Source: Desulfosarcina ovata subsp. ovata (GTDB lineage: Bacteria; Desulfobacterota; Desulfobacteria; Desulfobacterales; Desulfosarcinaceae). From it: a DNA stretch of 64,000 bases. Under the pieces are notes generated by a model, which worked only from the letters and a program-made list of their open reading frames with translations, did no database searches and had not been told where the DNA came from. This document shows, piece after piece, positions 27,089 to 36,141 of the stretch. The DNA is taken from positions 7,131,501 through 7,195,500 of the forward strand of contig NZ_AP021879.1 in assembly GCF_009689005.1 (NCBI RefSeq), read 5' to 3'. Position numbers and translations under genes: made by a program. How positions within the stretch are numbered: the first letter of the stretch is position 1; each line of letters starts with the position of its first letter.

Positions 27089-28437
27089 TTATACCTCATA
27101 TTTTACCACTTTTCCTGGACTATGAGGTACACCCAGTGCATCATAAATTTTTAGTTGACGAGACTCTGCTTTTGTGCTTTTTCTAACATGTATTGTCTCG
27201 CCATTTTTACTTCTCATTACTGCTGTTGTTCGATTTTGGCCGTCTAATTCTTTTCTCAAATCGGACCAACTTGTATGAATCCCATTTTCTTTAAGTCTAA
27301 ACCTGATTGTATGAACGTGGTGATAAGCTAATAATGTGATAAAGAGATGTCCTTTTACTCTCCTCGTTATTTGATGAAACACCGGCCGTAAACCCAACTC
27401 CGATTTTAAACTTCGAAATACAGCTTCAAGATCAGTCAACATCGTATATGTACGCCAAAGAATAGTTTCATCCAGATCGTTCAAGTTTGTTCTCAAACAA
27501 TAAACGCCTGGATTTGAATCTGAAGAGTCAGAATTTTTTTTTATCTTCCAGGTAATCTTTGTCGCCTTCTTTGATCCTTTATCTTTATGGATGGTAATCT
27601 CATAATTTTTAGCAGCTTTGGTATATTTTTGTTTCAGCCGTCCTACTTTTTCAACAACCTTCTCATAAATCTTTAGCCGACCTTTTTGATTTAAACCATC
27701 GTTCAATGATTTTAAGTCTGCTTCAAATCTTTCTGAAAATCGATTTTGAATGCTCTGATCCTTTTTTTCTCGCTCACTTGAATGACAATAAATTTCAGTC
27801 TCTTCTGTTTCCTTGACATATTTTTTGTACGCTTTAACAATGTAATCCTTATCTCTTTTTACTTCAACAGCTTTATCATGATCAAATTCTCTATATCTTT
27901 TCCTGCTGACAACAAGGTATCGGTAATGATTCGCCTGCAACCATTGTACATTATCGTTTGTTGCTATCCCGGCATCCATTACGACAACTGGTTTCTTTTT
28001 ATCAAAAACACTCATCTGCTTATCGTCTTCTAATGAACTTTCTGATGGTTTATTCAAGCTTGAAATCATTTCTTCCAGTGTTGATGGCTCACTAACGTTT
28101 CCGGAAAATATTTTACTTCTTCTTGGAAAGCCGCTACTGTCCAAAACTAAAGCCAAAGTTACCAAGGGACAGTCTGAGCGTTTTTCTTTTGATTTTCCAT
28201 GCTTGCCAAGTTCATTATACTTACAGCTTCCCTCAAAAAATGTGTTTGTCAAATCATAAAGTGTAATTATTTCTTCAAAACCAAACAAAAAACGTTCTCG
28301 GTTGTATAAATGCCTTTCAATCGCTTCTTTGTCTTTGTAAATACGGTCAGATATTTCATAGATTCGTTTTAGCGACATACTTTCATAGTCATAGCCGATT
28401 AATTCGCCTAAACCGCTTCGATTTTGCAGCCAGTGGA
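27089..28437 (-). pseudogene. IS1634-family transposase, 5' truncated
   Basis: 429 codons are open from an internal ATG at 28378, and the frame continues upstream (LQNRSGLGELIGYDYES) to about 28437, where RAYT-associated sequence (AATAGGGACG) begins. Contains the DDE motif TLYDLTNTFFEGS, a second aspartate in KPVVVMDAGIA, and the C-terminal TDLEAVFRSLKSELGLRPV with the catalytic glutamate. Roughly 100 N-terminal residues are missing compared with the usual 540-580. AT rich relative to its surroundings. Confidence 0.75.
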
Positions 28438-28515
28438 ATAATAGGGAATAATAGGGACGTCTCTAATTATCTAACCAACTTGATTTACCTCTCAACATTT
28501 GCGATGAAAGGTGCC

Positions 28516-28698
28516 ATGCCACGGTTAGCCCGATTAGACGCTCCCGGGATTTTGCATCACGTGATCATCCGGGGGATCGAAAGAAAAAACATTTTCCGGG
28601 ATACGACCGATAAGAAGAATCTTGTCGATCGGCTTGATCAGTTGGTTCCGCAGACGCAAACGAGTTGGGGGGAGTTGGGGACAGCCATAAAAATATAA
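28516..28698 (+). pseudogene. RAYT N-terminal fragment, copy 1
   Basis: MPRLARLDAPGILHHVIIRG, then RKNIFRDTTDKKNL, the N-terminus of a RAYT closely related to the one at the start of the window (which begins just after the point where this stops). Sequence breaks off after VPQTQT and continues with GGGGAGTTGGGGACAG and CCATAAAAATATAAG, probably the 3' end of an internally deleted element. Confidence 0.75.
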
Positions 28699-28720
28699 GT
28701 TTCCCATAAAGAAGACTGAC

Positions 28721-28767
28721 AAACGGCGGTTGAGGAACTCATTTTCTCCTTTAACCGCCGTTTTTTT
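28721..28767 (+). terminator. Intrinsic terminator, copy 1
   Basis: Stem AACGGCGGTT (28722-28731) and AACCGCCGTT (28753-28762), loop of 21, followed by a T-run on the plus strand. The toxin stop codon (minus strand) lies in the right arm, so it also closes the toxin transcript weakly. Confidence 0.7.
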
Positions 28768-29053
28768 CAAACGCATCGGGCATCAACCGGGCGCCGTGGA
28801 TGACGGCCAGGACGTCGATCCGGTCCTTCTTGATGCGGTAGATGATCCGGTAAGGGTTTTCGATCAGCTCGCGGACATCCTCGGCCGGATATTCGGGGAC
28901 CCGACGGCCGGAAAGGGGCTGGTCGGCGATCTGAGCGGAGCGGCGAGTAAGCCGGTCCACCATCTGCCGGGCATAGGTGGGCGAGTTCAGCGTGATGTAT
29001 TCATAGATGTTGGCCAGATGCTCGATGGCATTGTGGGTCCAGTGAACGTTCAT
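28751..29053 (-). CDS. RelE/ParE-family toxin, copy 1
   Basis: 100 residues. ParE/RelE fold signature: WTHNAIEHLANIYEYI, then SGRRVPEYPAEDVRELIENPYRIIYRIKKDRI and VLAVIHGAR. ParE toxins inhibit DNA gyrase; RelE types cut mRNA, and sequence alone does not decide which. It overlaps the antitoxin stop by four bases (ATGA), the usual antitoxin-first order. The gene is exactly repeated at 31831-32133. Confidence 0.85.
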   Translation of the reverse strand: MNVHWTHNAIEHLANIYEYITLNSPTYARQMVDRLTRRSAQIADQPLSGRRVPEYPAEDVRELIENPYRIIYRIKKDRIDVLAVIHGARLMPDAFEKNGG

Positions 29054-29238
29054 GCCGGCAGGCCAAACCGTTTGCGGACCGCCTCCACATCCACGGTACG
29101 CCCCTGATCGCTGTCCTTGATCCCGGCTTCGATGGCCTGGCGCACGTAAATCCGATACATCACATCATCCCAGGTGGCGGTGTCGGGCAGATTGTCCACC
29201 AGCCGGTGGGCCTGTTCCTTTATGCTTTGCGGTTGCAT
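29050..29238 (-). CDS. Antitoxin of ParE-type module, copy 1
   Basis: 62 residues, starting MQPQSIKEQAHRLVDNLPD. The stretch ATWDDVMYRIYVRQAIEAGI is typical of antitoxins paired with ParE/RelE toxins of the addiction-module type. A GGAGAGGAT ribosome binding site precedes it. It lies 11 bases after the XRE gene and is coupled to the toxin. Confidence 0.8.
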   Translation of the reverse strand: MQPQSIKEQAHRLVDNLPDTATWDDVMYRIYVRQAIEAGIKDSDQGRTVDVEAVRKRFGLPA

Positions 29239-29249
29239 GCGATCCTCTC

Positions 29250-29594
29250 CTATTGTGACGCGTAGGCCTTGCGGGCCTTGGCGTCCCTCAAAAAGCTGTC
29301 GAGCACGGTAACGATGGTTTTGCGGTCCTCCGTATCCAGGGCCTGGATCTCCATGATCCGTTGGAGCATGGCCTTGTCCCTGATCTCCGCTGTTCTTCCC
29401 GTATCGTCGACCAGATAATCCAGGGTCACCTCGAAGGTGTCGGCCAGCCGTTTGGCCACCTCCACCGACGGCGTCATCTCCCCCCGTTCATAGCGGCCCA
29501 CAATCGGCCCGCTGGTACCGATCTTTTTGGCCAACTGCTGTTGGCTCCATCCATGCTGCTTGCGCAGCGCCTGTATCCTGTCACCGATTGCCAT
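29250..29594 (-). CDS. XRE-family helix-turn-helix regulator, copy 1
   Basis: 114 residues from ATG 29594. Cro/CI-type HTH at residues 5-60 (IQALRKQHGWSQQQLAKKIG, then YERGEMTPSVEVAKRLADTF), then a helical tail. First gene of the three-gene minus-strand unit XRE-antitoxin-toxin, so a third regulatory component of the toxin-antitoxin module is likely. Residue 32 is valine in this copy and alanine in copy 2, next to the recognition helix. Confidence 0.85.
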   Translation of the reverse strand: MAIGDRIQALRKQHGWSQQQLAKKIGTSGPIVGRYERGEMTPSVEVAKRLADTFEVTLDYLVDDTGRTAEIRDKAMLQRIMEIQALDTEDRKTIVTVLDSFLRDAKARKAYASQ

Positions 29595-29714
29595 TTCGTC
29601 ACCTAAAAATGTCGCCTGTCCTGATTTTTGCCGTTTCCAGGCCATTATTTAGCAACGAAAGGTTATAGTCAATCCCCATAGGTGCTTGACGGTCTGGCAC
29701 CGATCCGTTATTAA

Positions 29715-29726
29715 CAATACGTATTG
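29715..29726. promoter_or_regulatory. Palindromic operator candidate, copy 1
   Basis: Perfect 12-bp palindrome CAATACGTATTG, 121 bases upstream of the XRE start. XRE proteins commonly bind such dyads for autoregulation. An identical site in copy 2 (32795-32806) sits between the divergent XRE and CHC2-protein genes. Confidence 0.5.
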
Positions 29727-29780
29727 GTGACAATGCATCTTTTTTCAAACGGTGAATAATAGGGACATTCTCTCATTATC

Positions 29781-31542
29781 CAGCAATTGTAATTTTGAAA
29801 TGGCTCTCTTTGCTACCCAAACAGAAGTTTTTTTCAATCAAAGTTCGATGCATTTATTTTCTTTATTATTTCAAAATGTTCTGGACACAGAAGCTTGTAA
29901 TGGATATAAGAGGGTGAATACTCATCCACTTTTACCAAAAGCGAGCCAGGGCCATGCGATTGCCAGAACAAGAAGAAAACCGCATCCTACTTGAAAGGAA
30001 ACATGCAGAATTCACATTTGACAAAGTGATCCAATTTTTTCGCCAAACTATTTCTGCATTTCCTGACCGGCGCATCGGCACTAATACCAGCTACAGCATA
30101 GAAGACGCAGCCCTGGGAGCTTTTTCTGTTTTTTTTACCCAAAGCCCATCCTTTTTAGCCTTTCAATCCGCTATGCAGCAAACAAAAGGCAAAAACAATG
30201 CGCAATCACTTTTCGGCCTCACTCAAATTCCCTGTACCAACCACATCAAAAGTTTAATGGACGAGGTCCATCCCTCTTATGTCACGCCCGTGTTCAAATA
30301 TCTTTTCGACGGATTGGAAAAATCCGGTCATCTGGACGGGTTTCGCTCATACGACAACAATTTATTGGTTGCCTTTGACGGAACGCAGTATTTTGCTTCA
30401 AATACAATTCATTGTGATAATTGTAGTCGCAAGCACCATAAAAATGGAACCGTAACCTATTCGCATTCAGTCGTGACCCCGGTGATTGTGGCACCGGAAA
30501 ACAATAAGGTGATTGCTTTGCAACCGGAATTTATTACCCCCCAGGATGGCCATGATAAACAAGATTGCGAAAACGCGGCAGCAAAACGCTGGATCGATCA
30601 ATATGCGGCGGAGTATCAACCTTTTGGCATCACTGTATTGGGCGATGATCTATACTGTAAACAACCGATTTGCAAAAAACTATTAGATCAAGAACTTGAT
30701 TTCATTTTGGTCTGTAAACCCGATTCTCATAAAACCCTTTACCAGTGGCTGGATGAATTGGACGCCATGCAGACCATCGAAACCGTGGTGGAGAAGCGCT
30801 GGACCGGCAAAACCCATGAAATCGATACGTATCGCTTTGCCAACAAACTGCCGCTACGTGATAGTGAAAACGCCATTGATGTTAATTGGTGCGAACTGAC
30901 AACAACCCTGCCCGATGGAAAAATCGTGTACAAAAACGCATTTGCAACCAATTTTGAAGTTTCAAAGAGCAACGTCAAGCAAATTGTCAAAGATGGCCGA
31001 GCACGCTGGAAAGTCGAGAACGAAAATAATAATGTTTTGAAAAACAGAGGCTATAATATTGAACACAACTTCGGTCACGGGAACAAGCACCTTTCATCAT
31101 TATTGCTGACCTTCAACTTGTTAGCCTTTCTGTTCCATACCGTTCTTGAACTGATGGATGAGAAGTACAGCTTGGTTCGTGCTGAGTTACCAACGCGCAA
31201 AACCTTTTTTGACGATGTGCGCGCTTTGACGCGATATATGTATTTTCCCAGTTGGGAGGCGATGTTAACTTTTATGATGCGAGGCCTGGAGATCGAATAC
31301 GTAGACACCAGTTAAAATCCTTGGCAGATTTTCACATCAAACCGTACGAGTTCCTTTATTAACCAATGGATAGGTTTGATCAAAATTTCTGATACAGAGA
31401 GCCAAAAATGAAAAAATTCATCGGCTGGCTAATTGCGTACAGTTTTGTTTCACTTTTTGATCATAACCTGAACTAAATTTTTCGAAGAACTGATCGAATT
31501 GCCATGCTGGTACAAACCTGAACCGCATAATTACAATTGCTG
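29781..31542 (+). mobile_element. 1762-bp insertion sequence with 9-bp target duplication
   Basis: Ends CAGCAATTGTAATT (29781-29794) and its exact complement AATTACAATTGCTG (31529-31542). Flanked by the direct repeat CTCATTATC at 29772-29780 and 31543-31551. It carries one transposase gene and appears intact and recent. It split the tandem duplication at the junction between the two copies. Confidence 0.9.
29954..31315 (+). CDS. DDE transposase of the 1762-bp IS
   Basis: 453 residues, complete. First acidic residue in LLVAFDGTQYFAS, second in ITVLGDDLYCKQPI, and the glutamate in RWKVENENNNVLK followed by the conserved NIEHNFGHG block. A zinc-finger-like CDNC...H segment lies near residue 150. 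The GxxHxS-like layout and FGHG box belong to a DDE family seen in many Desulfobacterota and cyanobacteria; I cannot name the IS family with certainty. Confidence 0.8.
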   Translation: MRLPEQEENRILLERKHAEFTFDKVIQFFRQTISAFPDRRIGTNTSYSIEDAALGAFSVFFTQSPSFLAFQSAMQQTKGKNNAQSLFGLTQIPCTNHIKSLMDEVHPSYVTPVFKYLFDGLEKSGHLDGFRSYDNNLLVAFDGTQYFASNTIHCDNCSRKHHKNGTVTYSHSVVTPVIVAPENNKVIALQPEFITPQDGHDKQDCENAAAKRWIDQYAAEYQPFGITVLGDDLYCKQPICKKLLDQELDFILVCKPDSHKTLYQWLDELDAMQTIETVVEKRWTGKTHEIDTYRFANKLPLRDSENAIDVNWCELTTTLPDGKIVYKNAFATNFEVSKSNVKQIVKDGRARWKVENENNNVLKNRGYNIEHNFGHGNKHLSSLLLTFNLLAFLFHTVLELMDEKYSLVRAELPTRKTFFDDVRALTRYMYFPSWEAMLTFMMRGLEIEYVDTS

Positions 31543-31595
31543 CTCATTATCTAACCAACTTGATTTACCTCTCAACATTTGCGATGAAAGGTGCC

Positions 31596-31778
31596 ATGCC
31601 ACGGTTAGCCCGATTAGACGCTCCCGGGATTTTGCATCACGTGATCATCCGGGGGATCGAAAGAAAAAACATTTTCCGGGATACGACCGATAAGAAGAAT
31701 CTTGTCGATCGGCTTGATCAGTTGGTTCCGCAGACGCAAACGAGTTGGGGGGAGTTGGGGACAGCCATAAAAATATAA
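31596..31778 (+). pseudogene. RAYT N-terminal fragment, copy 2
   Basis: Identical to 28516-28698; broken at the same codon, so the deletion preceded the duplication. Confidence 0.75.
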
Positions 31779-31800
31779 GTTTCCCATAAAGAAGACTGAC

Positions 31801-31847
31801 AAACGGCGGTTGAGGAACTCATTTTCTCCTTTAACCGCCGTTTTTTT
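31801..31847 (+). terminator. Intrinsic terminator, copy 2
   Basis: Identical to the hairpin and T-run at 28721-28767. Confidence 0.7.
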
Positions 31848-32133
31848 CAAACGCATCGGGCATCAACCGGGCGCCGTGGATGACGGCCAGGACGTCGATC
31901 CGGTCCTTCTTGATGCGGTAGATGATCCGGTAAGGGTTTTCGATCAGCTCGCGGACATCCTCGGCCGGATATTCGGGGACCCGACGGCCGGAAAGGGGCT
32001 GGTCGGCGATCTGAGCGGAGCGGCGAGTAAGCCGGTCCACCATCTGCCGGGCATAGGTGGGCGAGTTCAGCGTGATGTATTCATAGATGTTGGCCAGATG
32101 CTCGATGGCATTGTGGGTCCAGTGAACGTTCAT
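31831..32133 (-). CDS. RelE/ParE-family toxin, copy 2
   Basis: Identical in protein sequence to the toxin at 28751-29053 and coupled in the same way to its antitoxin. Confidence 0.85.
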   Translation of the reverse strand: MNVHWTHNAIEHLANIYEYITLNSPTYARQMVDRLTRRSAQIADQPLSGRRVPEYPAEDVRELIENPYRIIYRIKKDRIDVLAVIHGARLMPDAFEKNGG

Positions 32134-32318
32134 GCCGGCAGGCCAAACCGTTTGCGGACCGCCTCCACATCCACGGTACGCCCCTGATCGCTGTCCTTGA
32201 TCCCGGCTTCGATGGCCTGGCGCACGTAAATCCGATACATCACATCATCCCAGGTGGCGGTGTCGGGCAGATTGTCCACCAGCCGGTGGGCCTGTTCCTT
32301 TATGCTTTGCGGTTGCAT
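32130..32318 (-). CDS. Antitoxin of ParE-type module, copy 2
   Basis: Identical in protein sequence to 29050-29238. Confidence 0.8.
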   Translation of the reverse strand: MQPQSIKEQAHRLVDNLPDTATWDDVMYRIYVRQAIEAGIKDSDQGRTVDVEAVRKRFGLPA

Positions 32319-32329
32319 GCGATCCTCTC

Positions 32330-32674
32330 CTATTGTGACGCGTAGGCCTTGCGGGCCTTGGCGTCCCTCAAAAAGCTGTCGAGCACGGTAACGATGGTTT
32401 TGCGGTCCTCCGTATCCAGGGCCTGGATCTCCATGATCCGTTGGAGCATGGCCTTGTCCCTGATCTCCGCTGTTCTTCCCGTATCGTCGACCAGATAATC
32501 CAGGGTCACCTCGAAGGTGTCGGCCAGCCGTTTGGCCACCTCCACCGACGGCGTCATCTCCCCCCGTTCATAGCGGCCCGCAATCGGCCCGCTGGTACCG
32601 ATCTTTTTGGCCAACTGCTGTTGGCTCCATCCATGCTGCTTGCGCAGCGCCTGTATCCTGTCACCGATTGCCAT
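32330..32674 (-). CDS. XRE-family regulator, copy 2
   Basis: Identical to the regulator at 29250-29594 except alanine for valine in the TSGPIxGRYERGE segment at the DNA-recognition helix. One copy has therefore begun to diverge at a position that could change DNA binding. It is transcribed away from the CHC2-domain gene, with the palindrome 32795-32806 between them. Confidence 0.85.
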   Translation of the reverse strand: MAIGDRIQALRKQHGWSQQQLAKKIGTSGPIAGRYERGEMTPSVEVAKRLADTFEVTLDYLVDDTGRTAEIRDKAMLQRIMEIQALDTEDRKTIVTVLDSFLRDAKARKAYASQ

Positions 32675-32794
32675 TTCGTCACCTAAAAATGTCGCCTGTC
32701 CTGATTTTTGCCGTTTCCAGGCCATTATTTAGCAACGAAAGGTTATAGTCAATCCCCATAGGTGCTTGACGGTCTGGCACCGATCCGTTATTAA

Positions 32795-32806
32795 CAATAC
32801 GTATTG
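32795..32806. promoter_or_regulatory. Palindromic operator candidate, copy 2
   Basis: CAATACGTATTG between the divergent XRE gene and the CHC2-domain gene, where it could control both. Confidence 0.5.
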
Positions 32807-32840
32807 GTGACAATGTATCTTTTTTAAAGGGGGTGATTAT

Positions 32841-33623
32841 TTGATCAGCCTTGAGACCACGGACATTTTCCGGGGAGCGTTCTTTCTGGCCAGCGGCGGC
32901 GACCTGGCCGGGATCCGGGTCGGGCGGCATGGCAAACGCATCGCCACGTTCTTGATCACCGGGCATGGCCTGGACCGCCTGGACCGGGACTATCGTTCCG
33001 GACGGGCGCGGGTCAACCCGATACAACTGCGAGAAAGCCTGAACCACCTGCGGGACGCGATGTTCGAAAAATGCGCGAGAGCGAGAGGAGAACGAGACAT
33101 GGCCATCGCCAAAGAGAAGATCGAGGCCATCAAACATGGCGTTGATCTGATGGCCCTGGCCCGCTCCAGGGGCATCGAACTTAAGAAAAACGGCAAAAGC
33201 TTCCTTGGCCTTTGCCCCTTCCACGACGATACCAACCCTTCTTTATCGATCAATCCGGATGAAAATCTGTTCCAGTGCTTTGGCTGCGGGGCTGCGGGTG
33301 ATGTGATCCGGTTCGTTGAACTGTTTGACAAGGTGGTGTTCCCGGAAGCGGTCAACCGCCTTTCCGACAGCGATGTAAAATCCTCCAAGGCAAGGAAGGC
33401 CGCTTCCGGCAAGAAGGCGTTGTCCGTCAAGGACCGCAAGCTGCTCTCCCGTGTGGTGGGCTATTACCAGCACAAAAAAACTGGGGTCGGACCAAGCTGG
33501 ATTCCCAATTGGCGCGGTTCTAGGTCAAAAACAGGGTCGTTTTACGGTCTTAAATCGATGTTTTTGGGGCCGGAAAGAGCGTTTTGTTGGTTTGGGGACG
33601 CCCAAGCCAACCAACTGAAATAA
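32841..33623 (+). pseudogene. CHC2 zinc-finger (DnaG-like) protein, 3' truncated
   Basis: Starts with TTG at 32841, five bases after GGGGGTGA. Residues 1-85 form a small unassigned domain (FRGAFFLASGGDLAGI). Residues 90-175 are a CHC2 primase zinc finger: KSFLGLCPFHDDTNPSLSIN and FQCFGCGAAGDVIRFVE, with the C-H-C-C ligands in CPFH and CFGCG. Native sequence ends at VVGYYQH near 33473; the remaining 50 codons are read from repeat DNA. TOPRIM and other catalytic parts are missing. Such genes usually belong to mobile elements that replicate or transfer DNA. Confidence 0.75.
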
Positions 33624-33647
33624 GGTAAATAATGTTTTAAAAGTAGG

Positions 33648-35604
33648 CCTATTTACTTACATTTCGCACGAGTGAAACGGTAATTATCAAATTTATTGCT
33701 CAAGGCGGGGCAAGTCTATAACATATTGAAAAAATGAATTAAATAAGCACTGGACAATTCCGGCCTTATCTGTTATGCATACAATGTATGAGGCTGGTAA
33801 AATGATTCCTTCATCTATATCCAAGCGCCTCATAACCGAGACTACGGAGGCGTTATGGAGCAATTTGAAACTCGATTCAAGCAAGTTGATGTATTGCCAA
33901 TGGTCAAGTATTTCATGGATCAGCTTGACCTTTTCAACCTTTTTTCCAAGTATGTTCCGGCATCCGACGGAAGTCTTGCGGAGCATGCGCAAAGCTTGTG
34001 TATCTTAATTGCCAACATCATATGTGACAACAAACCACTATACAAGATTCAAGAATGGTTGTGCCAATATACAGATGGACTTGTAACAGAACCGGTCGAG
34101 CCAAATTTTTTTAACGATGATCGTCTTGCCAGGGCACTATCAGCATTATTTCATGCAGACCGCCATACGCTGATGACCGAGGCTTCTTGCAATGCCATAT
34201 CGGTACACCAGTTACTTACGGAGGAAATACATAATGATAGCACATCCGTGACTTTCATCGGCAAATACAAAACTCCCGATCCGGAAGCGGTCAAGCTTAA
34301 GCATGGGCACAACAAGGATTTTCGACCCGATTGCAAACAAGTTGTATTTGGTCTGAATATCACGGCGGACGGACATGTTCCACTCAGTTATCAGCTATTT
34401 GACGGGAATACGACCGATGATGTGACCCATATTCCCAACTGGAACGGCCTGCGCACATTGTTGGGAAAAGAGGATTTCATTTACATCGCCGACTGCAAGT
34501 TGAAAACCGAAAAGAATCTAAAGCACATCGCTGGTGAAGGAGGGCTGTTTATCACCATCGTTCCGAAGAATCACAAGGAATACATCCAGTTCATCAAATA
34601 TCTGAAAAAAAACGAAGTGCCTTGGGAAGACGCCGTTAGCGTTGAAAACTCACGGAAGAAAGGTGAGTTTACCGTTTACCGCACCTATGAGACCGAACTG
34701 ACCGAAGAAGGCTTTCGGGTCATTTTTGTTCACAGCAGTTCCAAACAAAAAGAGGACGAAGCCAAAAGACAGAAAAAGATCGATAAGGCCATTGAACAGT
34801 TAGAAAGCCTGTCACCTAAACTCAATGCGTATCATTTGAAAACCAAAAGGGAAATCAAGGCCGCTATCGATAAGATTGTCAAGGATGTTAAAGAGTTTGT
34901 AGAGGTCCGGATAGTAACCGATCGCAAACAGATCAAGGTGAAAGTATCTCCCGGCAGACCGTCTCCACAAAGCATCTACAAAAATAAATGGAAATATACC
35001 CACCGCATTGAGTGGCAGTTAAACGAACAATCTCTTACCGAAGCATCGCGAACTGATGGCGTTTTTCCCTTGATTACTAATACGCAGCTTGAAGCCAGTG
35101 AGGTATTAGGAAAATATAAAAACCAACCATTCCTTGAAAAACGGATGTATACCAAAAAATCGATTCTGGAAGTAGCGCCTGTTTTTTTAAAAAAGGAGCA
35201 CCGTATTGAAGCCATGCTCTTTTTATATTTTATAGCCTTGATGATTGTGTCCCTTATCGAACGAAAGATACGGATGAATATGACAGCCGAGGAGATAGAC
35301 AAGCTGCCCATATTACCCCAAGGGATGAATACAAAAAAGCCGACTTGGAATAACATCCGTTATTTCTATCGTAATGTCCACTTCTCGCAGATAATCCGGA
35401 ATGGCGTATGTATACAATCAGTGGTGAAGGGAATCGGTGACATGCACAAACTTATCAACCGGTTGTTGGAGATACCCGAGGCGATCTACAATTATTTTCA
35501 AGATGGCTGGTGGCAATTTAAAGCTACCTGATTGATTTTAAAAAACAAAAACATAAGAAAATTAAAAAATTATTCGCCCGCCATGCGAAATGTAAGTATT
35601 TAGG
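33648..35604 (+). mobile_element. IS1634-family insertion sequence
   Basis: Terminal inverted repeats CCTATTTACTTACATTTCGC (33648) and, at 35582-35604, the near-complement (CCTAAATACTTACATTTCGC read from the other strand), 18 of 20 matching. Length about 1957 bp. One intact transposase gene. I cannot define the target duplication. Confidence 0.8.
33855..35531 (+). CDS. IS1634-family transposase
   Basis: 558 residues, full length. Contains EIHNDSTSVTFIGKY with the first catalytic aspartate, FIYIADCKLKTEKN with the second, and a C-terminal KKSILEVAPVFLKKEHRIEA segment with the catalytic glutamate region. A basic coiled segment (about residues 300-350) precedes the C-terminal domain. Reads as intact. 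The GGAGG before ATG 33855 is part of ACGGAGGCGTT. Confidence 0.85.
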   Translation: MEQFETRFKQVDVLPMVKYFMDQLDLFNLFSKYVPASDGSLAEHAQSLCILIANIICDNKPLYKIQEWLCQYTDGLVTEPVEPNFFNDDRLARALSALFHADRHTLMTEASCNAISVHQLLTEEIHNDSTSVTFIGKYKTPDPEAVKLKHGHNKDFRPDCKQVVFGLNITADGHVPLSYQLFDGNTTDDVTHIPNWNGLRTLLGKEDFIYIADCKLKTEKNLKHIAGEGGLFITIVPKNHKEYIQFIKYLKKNEVPWEDAVSVENSRKKGEFTVYRTYETELTEEGFRVIFVHSSSKQKEDEAKRQKKIDKAIEQLESLSPKLNAYHLKTKREIKAAIDKIVKDVKEFVEVRIVTDRKQIKVKVSPGRPSPQSIYKNKWKYTHRIEWQLNEQSLTEASRTDGVFPLITNTQLEASEVLGKYKNQPFLEKRMYTKKSILEVAPVFLKKEHRIEAMLFLYFIALMIVSLIERKIRMNMTAEEIDKLPILPQGMNTKKPTWNNIRYFYRNVHFSQIIRNGVCIQSVVKGIGDMHKLINRLLEIPEAIYNYFQDGWWQFKAT

Positions 35605-36141
35605 GCCAATATTGCGATTTTCAGGGTCAAAAATCGAATTATAGGTAGATTACATTTCAATGGGGGAAAACCGGAACCATAAAAATATAAGTTGAGACCT
35701 CTTTTGTTCATTTTTATTTCAGGGTTTCGACAAACCGGGATCGAATAATAATCGTATCTTTGGTGATCAGGGGGGGTGGGGGAGATATATGGCGGTGGCG
35801 GCGACAACCTTTTCCCCCACACCCGGCGTTCCTACCTTATCGCCGTGACCGGGCTGGCAAGACATTACCGGACGTCGCCGGAATTCATCACCAACAAAAT
35901 GATCAAGGATTATCTGCTGCTTCTATGATGATAATCGATAAAATGAGAACGGCGGTGGGTTTTGATCGTACAGGTATTTCCAAAATTAAAAATACAGCTC
36001 TATCAAGAGCGGGATTGCTGAGCAAAAGCCGGCGTTCTCTGTGGATATCATTGGCGGTTCTGCAGTTTCATAACCCCACCACTCGGGACGTTGATTCTTG
36101 TGGAGTCTGATGCTCCTCCGAGGGGTGTTTGAAAGCTTTTC
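35605..36141. other. Debris region with recombinase remnant
   Basis: No intact gene. CCATAAAAATATAAGTT at 35677-35693 is identical to bases at 28685 and 31765. A hairpin of GGGTGGGGGA and TTCCCCCAC lies around 35768-35820. A recombinase remnant follows (listed separately). From 35929 to 36141 I see nothing recognisable. Confidence 0.5.
35818..35928 (+). pseudogene. Tyrosine recombinase N-terminal remnant
   Basis: 36 codons reading HTRRSYLIAVTGLARHY, then RTSPEFITNKMIKDYLLLL and a stop. This matches the core-binding domain of IS91-associated tyrosine recombinases and aligns with SYLSAVEGLSKFHRKSP in the intact gene at 6854, though from a different lineage. Catalytic domain absent. Confidence 0.65.

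Larger units (their letters stand above)
28466..29745. repeat. 1280-bp duplicated module, copy 1
   Basis: Matches 31546-32825 at a constant offset of 3080 with only two differences seen (29500 A versus G, 29736 C versus T). The module holds a RAYT fragment, a terminator, a ParE-type toxin, its antitoxin and an XRE regulator. Subtracting the 1762-bp IS and its 9-bp target duplication leaves a tandem period of about 1309 bp. Confidence 0.95.
31546..32825. repeat. 1280-bp duplicated module, copy 2
   Basis: Second copy of 28466-29745. Here the sequence continues into AAAGGGGGTGATTATTTG, the ribosome binding site and start of the CHC2-domain gene, so copy 2 preserves the original right-hand context and copy 1 lost it. 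Confidence 0.95.
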
